Assembly: GCA_964019425.1 (NCBI GenBank)
Contig: OZ025781.1
Coordinates: forward strand, 620,001 to 684,000
From: Flectonema sp. DT1601
Lineage: Eukaryota > Euglenozoa > Diplonemea > Diplonemida > Diplonemidae
Reading direction: 5' to 3'
DNA: 64,000 bases
Shown here: positions 20,978-31,446 of the stretch, piece after piece
How positions within the stretch are numbered: the first letter of the stretch is position 1
Layout: each line of letters starts with the position of its first letter
The notes under the pieces: model-generated
Told to the model about the DNA's origin: nothing
Database searches by the model: none
The model's input: the letters and a program-made list of their open reading frames with translations, nothing else
Position numbers and translations under genes: made by a program

Positions 20978-22996
20978 TCTTTTTTTTCTTTTTTTTTTCT
21001 TGGATCTTTTTTCTTGTCTATAATTACGGAGATTCTTGTTAACCTAAATAAGGTGAATTGTTGAATCCGTTATTTATGTGATGAAGATCTTGATTCAAAT
21101 TTTCATTTTTAAAAACCTCAAAATAATTTAATTTCCTCTCAGAAGTTTCGTGTGTTCACAAAGCTGACGTGTTCGGCTATTTTTTGGATTCCCCCACCCG
21201 TGCACACACGTTCCATCGAATCCGTTCGTTGCTTTTATTATTATTTTTTTCTTTTTAAAAAAATTTCTTATGAAAACTTTAATAAGCTCCTCCTGCCTGT
21301 TGAGAGTATTTTTACGTTGCTTGTTTGGGATAACACTTTCCACTTTTTTCTTCTTTTTTTCAAACAATTCATTTTTTTTAAAAGTAACCCCCCCCCTGAA
21401 GTCGGTATGAACTATAAATTGGCGGTTGCGATCAGCACCCCGAATATAGTTGCTCTGACACACTCAAATAGTTACATGTTTTCAAGGTAATCACGCCATG
21501 TTCATGGTGTCTAATTATTGTGATTAACTCTTGGTTGGTTCTGTCCGTATTCTTCCTCTCTGGTTGTCCTTTCTTCAGTCACTGTTTTAATCAAAAAAAA
21601 AAAAAAAAAAAAAAAAAAAAGAATTACAACTCTGTTCATCATAATCTCGTTTTCGTTCTTTTTTTTTTTTTTCTCCCCCCACTCTCCCTCTTATTGTTTT
21701 CAATTTTTGGGTATTCTGTTATCGAACACTTGGCGTGTTTTTTTTCTTCTTCCCTTTTATTTCTCCCCTTCTTGTCTGATAAAGGTATTTCACTAAGAAA
21801 GCCTTACAGTAGAATCTTGTTTCTTTCGACTATTTGCTTCGGAATCTCTTCAGTACGTCTTAGTGTTACTACTTTATTTCCAGTTGCAAATGTCGTGAAC
21901 ACTTTTCGCTGTCAACAATTTTTTTTTCCCCCTCGAGTTATTCTTTCGAAGATTGTCGATATTTTAACTTTACTGGGTGTTGGAATAGTCTGAGGAAAGT
22001 TTTTTTTTTTTTTTTTTTTTTAATTTTAGCTCCCCAAAAAAAAAAACCAACCATTATTTTGTCCTACGATCTTATTAATTTGATTTTATTATTCATCTGA
22101 TAGCCTCGTTAATAAAGCTAGTAATCATTAACCTAGGTCACTGCTGTTCTCTTGCTCGATTGTTCGACAGAGCACCCTTCAAAAAGAAGGTGTTTGCCGT
22201 GGTAGCAGTTACAGATTATTTTCCCTTGTTTTTTTTCTTTTTTTTTTTTTAAGCGTACTATTTTCGCGAAGGGTCTCAAACTGCTAATTTGATATTAGAC
22301 GACAGGTTTGCCTTCTCAGTAGTGCATAAAGGTATTTTTTTTCTTTTCCTTTTCTTTCTTTCTTCTTTTTTCCAAAATTGCAGGAAAAGTACGTTTACTT
22401 TTTGCTTAATCAGCCCTTCACGATTCATGCTGCTCATATGATAAACATTAAATCCCCTTTAACGAGGCAAAAAGGAAAAAAAAAAAAAAAAAAAACATAA
22501 AATACCGATTATGTTGTTGTACCTAATAAATGTTAGTCGTTAAAAAAAAAAAAATAAAAAAAAAAAATAAGAAAAAGAAAAAGTCCAAATCTTCGTAAAA
22601 TGAAACAAAAAAAACTTCGTTTGCACGAGATTTCGTAATTCTTTTCTTCTTTTTCATTTTTTTTTTTTTCCCCCTTTTCTCTTCTATTCTTCTGTATTGC
22701 AAAAGGATACGAAGAAAATCAGAAAAACCTTTGACCGCAGTCATCCATTAAGTGACCATTCTTACGATAACTAAACTCATATACAAACTAACTCTTGTGT
22801 CTCGGGTAGAATTCACGGTAGGATAATAATGTCAGTTAACTACTACGGCTACTAACTTTTGTACGGATTAATAGCTCTCACCCTGTTGGTCACATCTGAG
22901 CAGTGTTGGGATGCAAAGGAATGGTTTTTTTTCTGCGGTAATAGCATCTCATTATACTTTTTTTATGACACAGGACAAAAAAAAAAAAAAAAAAAC

Positions 22997-24647
22997 ATGG
23001 TTATTGGTCGTACAGCAGGACACCCGACTGGTGGTCGCAAACCACCATCAGTATTGTCACGCATTAGTAAGAGACAAGCACCGTATGAGCCGAAGGCTAG
23101 ACCGGTTGGTAAGGTTCAGGCGCAAAATAATAAAGTAGCCCAGAGATCTAGAAGTAGATTATCCGACTTGTCACCAGAAGAGGTACAAACCTTAATGGAC
23201 TTGGACAACACTAAAGAAGATTTAGATAAACAAATGTCAACAGTCTTATCAGAGAGAGACTCCATGAAAAGTTCACATAGAAATGATCTTGATGAAGGAA
23301 AACGATCAATAAGGTGCGGTAAATCAAATGATGCAGAACTTCAAGCGGTCACAACCGACAACGATCATTGCATTGAACAACTCAACATTGCTATCCTCGG
23401 AAAAGTCGCAGATGATCGTCACTCATGGGAAGAACTACTTGAAAATCCTGAAATAAAAACTCGACAGGATACCATTGAATCTGCTCTTACAGAAGCTGAA
23501 AAACTCTATGAAGAACAAAAAGTAAAAACCAGCATCAAAGTTGCTGCCTTTGAAAAGGCAAAGAAAGACTACGACCATGCCACGGAAACACTCCGAGGAT
23601 ATGAAAACAGTATTAAGACTTCTGAAGGATCGATGATTGAGTTGATGTCATCTCGCAATCAGGTCACAGCTGAACGTGATCAGCAACGAGCTCTGTATGA
23701 TAATGCAAGACAAGGTGAGCAAACAGCATTATCACGAAAGGCAGAAAAAGATGGTGAAAAGCAAGTTGCAAATCAACAACGTGAACGAATGTTGGAACGA
23801 GTAAACAAGCTGTCGAATAACATAAAAGGTCTTGTTGTCTTTAATATGACTCCTGAAATATTATCAAACATGTCTGTAGTAATAAAGGGTCTAGATAGGA
23901 AGACTTTGGAGGTGAAACATTTGAAATTCGACTTTGATGGGATCGCAACTAGTCTTTCCGAACTACCAATATCAGAAAAGAAAAATGTAACTTTGATAAT
24001 TCAAGGCTCGTCAGTTGAGGAATCTACAAAGGTAGTTGGTGAATGGCTGAGTCGCTCAGCAGGTGTTTCGTCTTTTAAAGCAGTTGAGGTTTACAACGAT
24101 CAGTCTCGTGATTTACTTCTACCAAATGAAGAGCAGCAACAAGAATTGATATCTTCAGGTGGTTCTCAAGATCTCGGATTGAGTCAGCTAACTTCATCTA
24201 ACACACCAGACCTTACCACAGTTTACAACAATTTAGCCTTGAGAAGTAACAGAGGAATTGTTACTGGTAGACAGTCAGTAGCATTCTATGTTGTTACCCA
24301 GTCACAGTCTTATCAAGTTCTTTGTCTTGCTCCCGCGTCAAAAGAAGACCCTGTTCATGTACTCACAGCTTTAGCAAGGTTGTCGACAGAACCTAAAGAG
24401 AGTAAATCAATGTTAAAGCGTTCTATGCTTGGTCGTCAAATCCATTCATCAATTATTGACGGCACGGCTCTTTCGGTAGTAATTAATGTTGATCACAAGA
24501 TGCAGCAGAATACACGTATGTTTTTAATCTTTTGTACCGATGACAAGTTGGGAAACTTAGAAAAAAAAGAAAGAAAAAAAAACAGTTATCGATACCTGCA
24601 GAGTAGTCCACAGATGCATGCAGGCCGATCTCGGAGTGTCAAAATAA
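22997..24647 (+). CDS. Kinesin-14-like protein with degenerate motor lacking the P-loop (two exons)
   Basis: Exons 22997-24515 and 24586-24647, joined across a 70-nt GTATGT-AG intron, give 526 residues. The ATG lies 23 nt after TGACACAG. Residues about 1-45 are basic and Pro/Ser-rich; about 45-275 are coiled coil. The rest follows the kinesin-14 neck-motor order: NKLSNNIKGLVVFN (cf. LKGNIRVFCR), KAVEVYNDQSRDLL (cf. LEIYNEQIRDLL), LALRSNRGIVTGRQS (cf. ANRS...SSRSHS) and KSMLKRSMLGRQ (cf. SKLTRLLQDSLGG). After the splice it ends NTLIDTCRVVHRC (cf. TLNSLRFAARV). The Walker motif GQTGSGKT and the DLAGSE switch II are absent, so ATP hydrolysis is not expected. It probably acts as a non-motor partner, like yeast Vik1/Cik1 with Kar3. 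Confidence 0.7.
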
Positions 24648-24963
24648 AGATGATAATTTGTACTTTATATAGATTTTTTTTATTTTTTTTTTTATAGATT
24701 ACTTTTTTTTTTTTGACCATTTCCCATCCCATTTTCTTCAAACCTTCCAACTCGATGTTTGTATGTTAGGAATCCAATTTTTTAAGAAGTCATCCCAAGG
24801 CTTGAGAATCTCTAGAAATCCATAGAGCCTTCTGTTATTACTAATTCTACATTAAAAAAGATATCAAACAGAATGCATCTTTTTATGTGTAGCGTCAATG
24901 TATTTATTTGATTATCTCAAAACCAACCAATTCATTTCATTTATTACATACCTAGAATATAGC

Positions 24964-26414
24964 ATGACTATGGACCATGCGGTTGAAGTTCCGATTGGAC
25001 AGCATTGGGTTGGTATGAAGAGAGAAAGCAGGCAATTAGTTCGTTGGGATAAGTGGATAGATACGAGAAATGGTGAAACACAAATGGAAGCCCCATCAGA
25101 GGTACGTGAACTACTAAATCAAGACATGGAACGTGCATCTCGTTCAGTGAAGGATATATTAGGTACTGTAGCATCAGGTTTATTTATTATAACAACATAC
25201 GCTTCTTACATAATATTAGTATGTGGTGAATACTACAGCAACGGGTTGTTCAATCCTTGGGGAACAAAATCAATCGTCCTTGGTGGGATCGCGACTCTTC
25301 TCTACTCTCTAGTTTTGTGGGGATTTATTAAACTATTAACCACACCTCCGGGGTTTGTGCCTCGAAGATTTCAGGGTACAAATCCTCTTTGTAGTGATGA
25401 TGAAATGTTGGATCTTCCTCAGTGTATACCGTGTAACGTATGTTTTTTTTTTTTTGCTTCAAAAACTTACGATACGAGCAGTTCACACACAAACCACAAC
25501 AGGCTTTCAAACCATTAAGAGTCCATCACTGTTTTAAATGTAAAGTTTGTGTTCTACGATACGATCATCATTGTCCCTGGGTATGTTTTAACATTTATAT
25601 ATTTTTCCCCTTCCTCCTTATTTTGATGGTACAAAAAACACTTCAATAAACAGGTTGGTCAATGTATTGGTCTTCGCAATCACAAACCCTACATCGTATT
25701 GCTCTGCTATACGCTTGCGACGTGTATATTTTGGTTAGTTAGTAGCTATCCAGTGATTCATGATACCGTGAGGGGTGATTGGAACGGTAAGAACCATCCA
25801 AGGTGGTACCGAGACCTGTTTTTGGCAACCTTTGGCATTGCGATATTTGTTACAATAGGAATGATTCCGTTAGTAGTTCAGCATCTTCTCTACGCTTCAT
25901 GGAACTTAACAGATGTTGAATATCGTAGAAAACAATATGGATTCTCTTTTAAAACTAAACTTCAAAATTGGAGTGCTTTTTGCGGAGAAAGTTCTTTTTG
26001 GAAGTACCCTTTTCCTTTTAGTGCTAATTTCAGCCATGATGGTACATCTTACTGTGTTATTCCCAAGCAGCTTCTTTCTCCGGTGAAGGCAAAGGAAAGC
26101 GATGCTCTTCTAACTACCATACCGCAGTCACTAAGAAGCTCAGCGTGAGTACTTTTTCTGAAGTGATTTGTTATTTTTGGTTCTACGAGTTATTAAATTA
26201 TATTGTTTTTTTTTTTTTCGTTCAATTTTTGTTTCGGCAATTTTTTTGTCGTAATAAGCATAAGTTAAGTTTCTGGACAGGTTCTCTCTTTTTTTTTTTT
26301 TTTTTTTTTTTTCCAACAAGCTTCCGAGTAAAGTCTGATTACCTAAACCGTGTAAAAGCATCATTTAAGGCTACTGTGTTATCCACAACTTCCTCGTGTG
26401 TACCTTTTCTGTAG
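24964..26414 (+). CDS. DHHC palmitoyltransferase (four exons)
   Basis: Exons 24964-25437, 25503-25580, 25654-26144 and 26321-26414 give 378 residues. Introns are 65, 73 and 176 nt, starting GTATGT, GTATGT and GTGAGT. Splicing rebuilds the zinc-binding Cys-rich domain: QCIPCN joined to [13 protein letters not shown] and [13 protein letters not shown], continuing [10 protein letters not shown]. The catalytic Cys of DHHC is intact. Two membrane segments precede this core (about residues 65-85 and 100-120) and two follow, the usual four-helix layout. The C-terminal tail is cytosolic. The family transfers palmitate to cysteines of membrane-associated proteins at Golgi, ER or plasma membrane. The last intron is inferred from frame and its AACAAG end after a long T run, so the final 32 residues are less certain. 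Confidence 0.85.
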
Positions 26415-26609
26415 GTAAATCAACTCATTGAGGCTAAAATCTATTGCTTCCTTATAGAAATAACTAGCTCTCTGTATTCTGCTGTGGGTGTTGGTCTCGG
26501 CAGTTTTAGAAATGGTTATTCTGGTTGATTACCTTTTTTTTATTTTTTTTTTAAAATCAATAGGATAATTTAATTCAATAAAATAACAAAAAAAAAAAAA
26601 AAAAAAAAA

Positions 26610-27836
26610 ATGATCGATATGAACGATCTGTGCTCGGCTTTCGCCCAACTAACTGCGACATCCGAAGGAGGGACAATGATGCAAAATTTAAGTGATGGTA
26701 GAGAAATGTTGCAACAGCCTGCTACGGGAGGTAGAATCGCAGGTATTCCAGGAGGTCCCAGAGGGAGGGGAATGCGTAGATACCCGATGCCTGTTCCAGG
26801 TGTTCAGTCTTTCGGAGCTAAACCATATGAACGCCGTGAAACTGAAGGCGCGAACACCCAATCATTACGACAAGCGATTAATAAAATATCAGCTCTATAC
26901 ACACCTGTTCCTGAAGAGTGCTCTTGCCTCCCACCCACAAGAGAAAATATTTATGCAGGTATTGTTCACAGTGCGAAAGAGCGACGAAGATGGGACGAAG
27001 GGACCTTGGTATGTTACTCCCCTCCAACCATCTATTTTCACAATGACATTGCTACAAAAACAACACAACTACAGGATGAAGTGCGATACAGAGTAGCAGA
27101 GATGGCACGTCTGGGAACAGAAGATAACGAATATTGTGTACCATGGAGAATAACACCTCGAAACACAAGACATTTACCAATCAGTGCTGTTGAAGGTGAT
27201 CAGTATGAAGCTGATTTTCTATTTGTTGCTCCATCTCCTCAAAAGTATTACGAGGGTGAGACTATTGTTTTTACTCCAAAACTTTCAATTCAACCCAACG
27301 CGTGTATGCTATCAATACTTATTACTTTAGAATGTAAGTTTAAAGCCTGTTGGGAAATGGCACATTTAGTGTCACTGAAAGGTTCTGATTATAAAGAGAG
27401 ATTGCCGTATGCGGCGAAGATTATTTGCGGATTAGCTGCTGCGAGGACAACTCCTGATGAGACACCATGGGCGTTACTAAGACCGTTTGCGAGACCAATA
27501 AATGCTGTTGCTCCTCCTGTAGATACAAGTATATATAACCCAGATGGTTTTACTGATATTCAAGCGACAGACGTGACTCATGCGTTAGAAGGTGTTTTGC
27601 GGACTAGTCAGGCGACTGAAGATTCAACGTTCGATATTGAGAACTTTACTAACCCACAGCAAAGTACTCAAAGGATGGCTCTTCCTCTTCAACCTCAACC
27701 AAGTATTCCTTTACTTATGCAACCACAGCAACCTCAAAAGATTTTTAATACTCAGATGCCGCCTCCTATTAACACTTTACCAATACCTCAAAATCAAAAT
27801 ATTCCTGCGATGCCTCCGTTAGAGGCTGAAGCGTGA
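26610..27836 (+). CDS. Hypothetical Pro/Gln-rich protein, probable in-frame intron
   Basis: 408 codons if read straight through. The stretch 27009-27074 starts GTATGT, ends CTACAG and is 66 nt, matching the other introns here; it is divisible by three and stop-free, so the mature protein is probably 386 residues. The start ATG follows a 24-base A-run and AATCAATAG. Residues 45-60 form an RG-rich patch (PGGPRGRGMRRYPMP) suggesting RNA binding. The middle (about 80-330) looks globular, and the C-terminus (about 345-408) is Pro/Gln/Asn-rich and disordered. No family recognised. A 13-bp perfect palindrome lies 97 nt after the stop. Confidence 0.75.
   Translation: MIDMNDLCSAFAQLTATSEGGTMMQNLSDGREMLQQPATGGRIAGIPGGPRGRGMRRYPMPVPGVQSFGAKPYERRETEGANTQSLRQAINKISALYTPVPEECSCLPPTRENIYAGIVHSAKERRRWDEGTLVCYSPPTIYFHNDIATKTTQLQDEVRYRVAEMARLGTEDNEYCVPWRITPRNTRHLPISAVEGDQYEADFLFVAPSPQKYYEGETIVFTPKLSIQPNACMLSILITLECKFKACWEMAHLVSLKGSDYKERLPYAAKIICGLAAARTTPDETPWALLRPFARPINAVAPPVDTSIYNPDGFTDIQATDVTHALEGVLRTSQATEDSTFDIENFTNPQQSTQRMALPLQPQPSIPLLMQPQQPQKIFNTQMPPPINTLPIPQNQNIPAMPPLEAEA
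27009..27074 (+). other. Probable 66-nt in-frame intron
   Basis: GTATGT at the 5' end, CTACAG at the 3' end; length 66, in phase and without stops. Retaining it would insert 22 residues beginning VCYSPP. Both isoforms keep the frame, so either could be made. Confidence 0.65.
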
Positions 27837-27933
27837 AACACATATATTGTGATAGCACGTGTTTTATAGAATAACAATGGACTGCAGCGACTGCGATGGT
27901 TCAGGTCAAGTCTGTTCCTTGAAAACTACTGCG

Positions 27934-27960
27934 GTCATGTACCATTCAATGGTACATGAC
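27934..27960. other. 13-bp perfect palindrome in 3' flank
   Basis: GTCATGTACCATT (27934-27946) is the exact reverse complement of AATGGTACATGAC (27948-27960), with one base between. G-T and C-G pairs extend it outward to about 27931-27963. It sits about 97 nt after the stop of the Pro/Gln-rich gene. Confidence 0.8.
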
Positions 27961-28237
27961 TGTACTGAGAGGGAAAAAAAAAAAAAAAAAAAAAACCTGC
28001 TTTAATGTAAACGGAACAACCCCTTTAGAGTAATGAAAATTAATGTAGGAAAAAAAAAAAAGAGTCGAGAAAATTATTCTCACGTGAGTTAATGGAAAAT
28101 TGAAAATAATTTATTTTTTTGTGACTATTCATATAATGCAGCGATTAGTAGTGAATTATTCCGCAATCAGTGGAAGTAAAGAAGTGTACCACATGAAATC
28201 TTGACAAGCTTTTCTCAATCAGACCTGATGATGGATA

Positions 28238-28275
28238 CCCTTCACAAAACAACACCTTCAGTCTTTTGTGAAGGG
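28238..28275. other. 12-bp perfect stem-loop
   Basis: CCCTTCACAAAA (28238-28249) pairs perfectly with TTTTGTGAAGGG (28264-28275) around a 14-nt loop CAACACCTTCAGTC. It is isolated in noncoding sequence. Confidence 0.8.
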
Positions 28276-28383
28276 AAAAAGGGGATGAAATCTGTTCCAA
28301 CTCTCCTCGATGAACTTTCTCTTTGTTATAATGCAACTTATCTTTTTTTTTTTTTTTTTTTAATTATTTTGAATGGTTTTTTG

Positions 28384-28415
<32 letters not shown>

Positions 28416-29515
28416 CATCTGTTATGGAACTTAGTCGTTTCGACTCCTCTCAGTTATCGCCAAAAACGTATTTGGAGTTACCTTAAAAATAGCATTATAG
28501 TTAGGCGGAGTTTGAGATGAGTTTTTTTTTTTTCTTTTCTGCTTTGTCGTTTTTTTTTTTTTTTTGTTTGATGATTTTCGCTGGCTTTGAATAAAATAAA
28601 TTTTTTTGTGCAATACCAACATCCGAAGTGAACGGATAAAGACTTCATAAGTTTTTTTCGAGTTTGGATTTTTATTGTTTTTGATCGTTCAGCTGAGTGG
28701 TCGTGTTTTATATAACAAGTGAAGACTGTTGTGGGGTTCCTCTGCAGCAGTAAAATTACTTTGAGAATGATGATGTTAACGATGATGTGGTTTATAATAA
28801 TAATGAAAAATAATATATTAGAATATTAGAAACTTACAAAAAAAGAAAAAAAAAAAAAAAGAAACAGAAAATAAAATAAAACAGCACATAGAAGGAATAG
28901 AAAGAAACAAATATTGTCACATGCTTACCCTCACTTCCCTTTCCCCCTGTTGAATTTTGTACGTCAGTCATTGTTCGGAACTCTGAGCAAGAAATAGAAA
29001 TATGGTTTTGTCTCCAACTCATTTAGTCGGGCGATGTTTTAAGAAGAATTGTCCTCATAAAAAGCTAAAGTGTAATCTTCTTTAAAATGTAAGAGAGAGT
29101 TGAGTTGAGGAATTTGATAATAAAAATTATCATCAATTTTCTCCCATTTTTTTGTGTCCCGAAAAACTGACTTCCCAGTGAAGGTATGTTCACGGATGTC
29201 TTTGCGGAGTAGAATCCCCTAATATTCCGTACCTCGGGTGGAGCATCTCGACTTCGCTCAGTGTTCTGAACAATGACAGACATAACTTAGTAACTTCTTC
29301 CTTAAAGTTGCTAAAAAAAAAAAAAAAAAGTTAAAGTGCCATTTTCGATGCTATTTTTTGTGATTATATGTTCTTTAATAATTATTTTTTCCACCCTTTC
29401 TCAAAAGCGATCAAAAAAAAATAATGTATTATTATTATTTTTTTTTTTTTTAAAGATTTTAAAAAGTATACTTTTAGCTTAACCCTACTCTCCAAACAGC
29501 ATTTAGTTTTATTAA

Positions 29516-31060
29516 ATGCCGAATTTATTTTCTTGGTCAACTGTTGATGAGTGTGAACACACATATTCATGTGAAAGTGCGCATAGCGGACGGAAAATAC
29601 TTCCTAACTACTGCGGGTATTGTAAGTATTTAATTTGGGGACTTAGAGAAACATGGAAGTGTGATACCTGTGGAAAGCAATGCCACAAAGAATGTGTTCC
29701 TCACTTGCAAAGACTTCGCATACTAAGAGAGGTAGCGATGAATGAAATACATTGCGGGGAAGCTGTCATACTGTACAGTGATAACAACCGCGGGAATAGT
29801 GACGTCGTTGAGTATCCCGATGAACTTTCTGATAGCGATGCTCCTCCACAACCAACCTTAACAAGTAATATAAACTTCGAATTCCCAACTAAGGTAAAGA
29901 TCAAAAAGCATCCTTCATCAACAAAAAACTTCAGCAGCGCTAACAACATCGCAACTGTGTTGAGAGACTGTGTTGGTGATAGAAATTTATTTAAAGGTAT
30001 CAAGTGGAGGTTATCAAGTATAAAACAATTATCATCAATACATCAACGACGATACGATCGCAGAATCGCTTCAGCCACTCCAGCACCGACTAATATAATC
30101 TCAGAAGTGAGAGCCAACTTTAAATTTGCACGCAGTGCCTACGGCAGTGGTAAACTGACATCCACCCTCCGAAGAGATGAAATTATACCAAGAGAGTACA
30201 TGGCTGCTGTACTGCAGAATACGGGATGGGTGAGACCAGAAAATGGAACAATTTTGTATTGGTCGTGGTGTCCTACTTCAAAGAATAAATTAACTCCAGG
30301 GTACTACATTGGAGTTGATATAAAATCAAAGAAAGGTGTTGTTGGTATCAGAGGAACAATCTCACAGTCTGATATTCTAATTGACGTAAACGGGACTCCT
30401 CTCTCCCACGAAGAAGGTTTCGCTCACAACGGAATATTATTATGCGCGAAGGCAATGCTGATGGAAGTATCCGAAACACTTGAAAACACGTTCCTCTCTC
30501 CAGAATCTGATTATTTTAATTGGCCTGTCTGCATCACAGGTCACAGTCTTGGTGGAGGTGTCGCAGCTTCTCTTCTTCTTCTAATAAAAAAACATCCAAT
30601 TCTCAGTAGTCTTTCTGTCAACGCAATCGGCTATGGGACACCACCTTGCTTATCAAACACTCTTTGTGATCAAATATTCAACAACATGATAACTGTCGTT
30701 AATCACGTTGATATGTGTCCACGTATGACTCTCTCTTGTTGGGATCAGTTAGTCGCAGAGATGAGCATGCCTGACAATCTATGGGGTTGTCTTCACATAC
30801 CTGCTGCTGTTGCTGCAGCTCTTTGTCTTGTTTTGTCAACACAGAATTACTGCTTACCATCGAGGGTTAATAAAGATGTTAGTAATGAGTATCTAAGGGT
30901 ACCAGGTAGGGTTCTGATTCTTCATCCGAGTGAGGGTGAGAAACAGATATCACTTTTTGACGTTACAGGCCAATCAGCCCTTTCAGGTATTCATTTCTCA
31001 TTTGGAATGCTGTCATGTCATCCTTGGAAAGCATATCATAGAAGTGTTGCTCAGCTTTAA
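29516..31060 (+). CDS. C1-domain lipase, sn-1 diacylglycerol lipase-like
   Basis: 514 residues, intronless; the ATG follows CTCCAAACAG and 14 further bases. Residues about 14-60 form a C1-like zinc domain (H near 15, CGYCKY, KCDTCGKQCHKEC) lacking the final Cys of the consensus. A basic, Ser-rich linker follows. From about 230 it has an alpha/beta-hydrolase class 3 lipase fold: GVVGIRGTISQSDILIDV, oxyanion and core strands, nucleophile elbow GHSLGGG (Ser about 343), acid in VVNHVDMCPRM (about 397) and a C-terminal His in MLSCHPWKAYHRSV. This order matches DAG-lipase family enzymes, which release monoacylglycerol from diacylglycerol. The C1 domain would recruit the enzyme to DAG-rich membrane, its own substrate. 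No membrane helices are seen, unlike animal DAGLalpha. Confidence 0.85.
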   Translation: MPNLFSWSTVDECEHTYSCESAHSGRKILPNYCGYCKYLIWGLRETWKCDTCGKQCHKECVPHLQRLRILREVAMNEIHCGEAVILYSDNNRGNSDVVEYPDELSDSDAPPQPTLTSNINFEFPTKVKIKKHPSSTKNFSSANNIATVLRDCVGDRNLFKGIKWRLSSIKQLSSIHQRRYDRRIASATPAPTNIISEVRANFKFARSAYGSGKLTSTLRRDEIIPREYMAAVLQNTGWVRPENGTILYWSWCPTSKNKLTPGYYIGVDIKSKKGVVGIRGTISQSDILIDVNGTPLSHEEGFAHNGILLCAKAMLMEVSETLENTFLSPESDYFNWPVCITGHSLGGGVAASLLLLIKKHPILSSLSVNAIGYGTPPCLSNTLCDQIFNNMITVVNHVDMCPRMTLSCWDQLVAEMSMPDNLWGCLHIPAAVAAALCLVLSTQNYCLPSRVNKDVSNEYLRVPGRVLILHPSEGEKQISLFDVTGQSALSGIHFSFGMLSCHPWKAYHRSVAQL

Positions 31061-31446
31061 CTTTAAGATGTGATTTATATCATCACGTAAATACTGATGG
31101 TACCATTCCGATAGGAAACATATTTCATATCACTGTTACTTACACCGATTTACATTTTTTTTTCGTGCCTTGTTTGCCTCTTTAAAATTGATTTTTTTTG
31201 TGATACACGGGTATAGGTAGAAGTAGTTACTTACACATACTACTGTTATATCATTTTTGTATCATTTGATGTAATTGTTTCCTTATTTAGTTTGTTTTAA
31301 TGTGAAGGGGGGGGATTTTTTTTTTCTTTCTGTTTTTTACTCTCTTTTGATTAGCAATCTCGGGATTGTCGGTTCTCCGAAAAAGCGGAATTGTTGATTT
31401 TTCTTAAAAAAAAAAACAGCGTTTATTAATATTTCTTTAACACAGC
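31061..31446. other. Intergenic, nothing notable
   Basis: 386 bp, T-rich with a short G run near 31308. It ends in TTTCTTTAACACAG, the acceptor-like site of the next gene. Confidence 0.5.

Larger units (their letters stand above)
20059..22996. other. 2.9-kb gene-free region
   Basis: The first 400 bp keeps the higher GC of the preceding gene (possible element end at CTGACCCCC, about 20217). A 10-bp perfect hairpin lies at 20502-20524 and a full triloop-hairpin element at 20859-20977. The remainder is T-rich with long homopolymers and short phenylalanine-rich open frames that I reject. Confidence 0.5.
27837..29515. other. 1.7-kb intergenic region with two long hairpins
   Basis: No gene supported. 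Contains the palindrome at 27934-27960, the stem-loop at 28238-28275 and several A/T runs of 20 or more bases. The sequence from 28640 to 28800 and 28920 to 29280 is complex but lacks a sustained frame. Confidence 0.5.
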
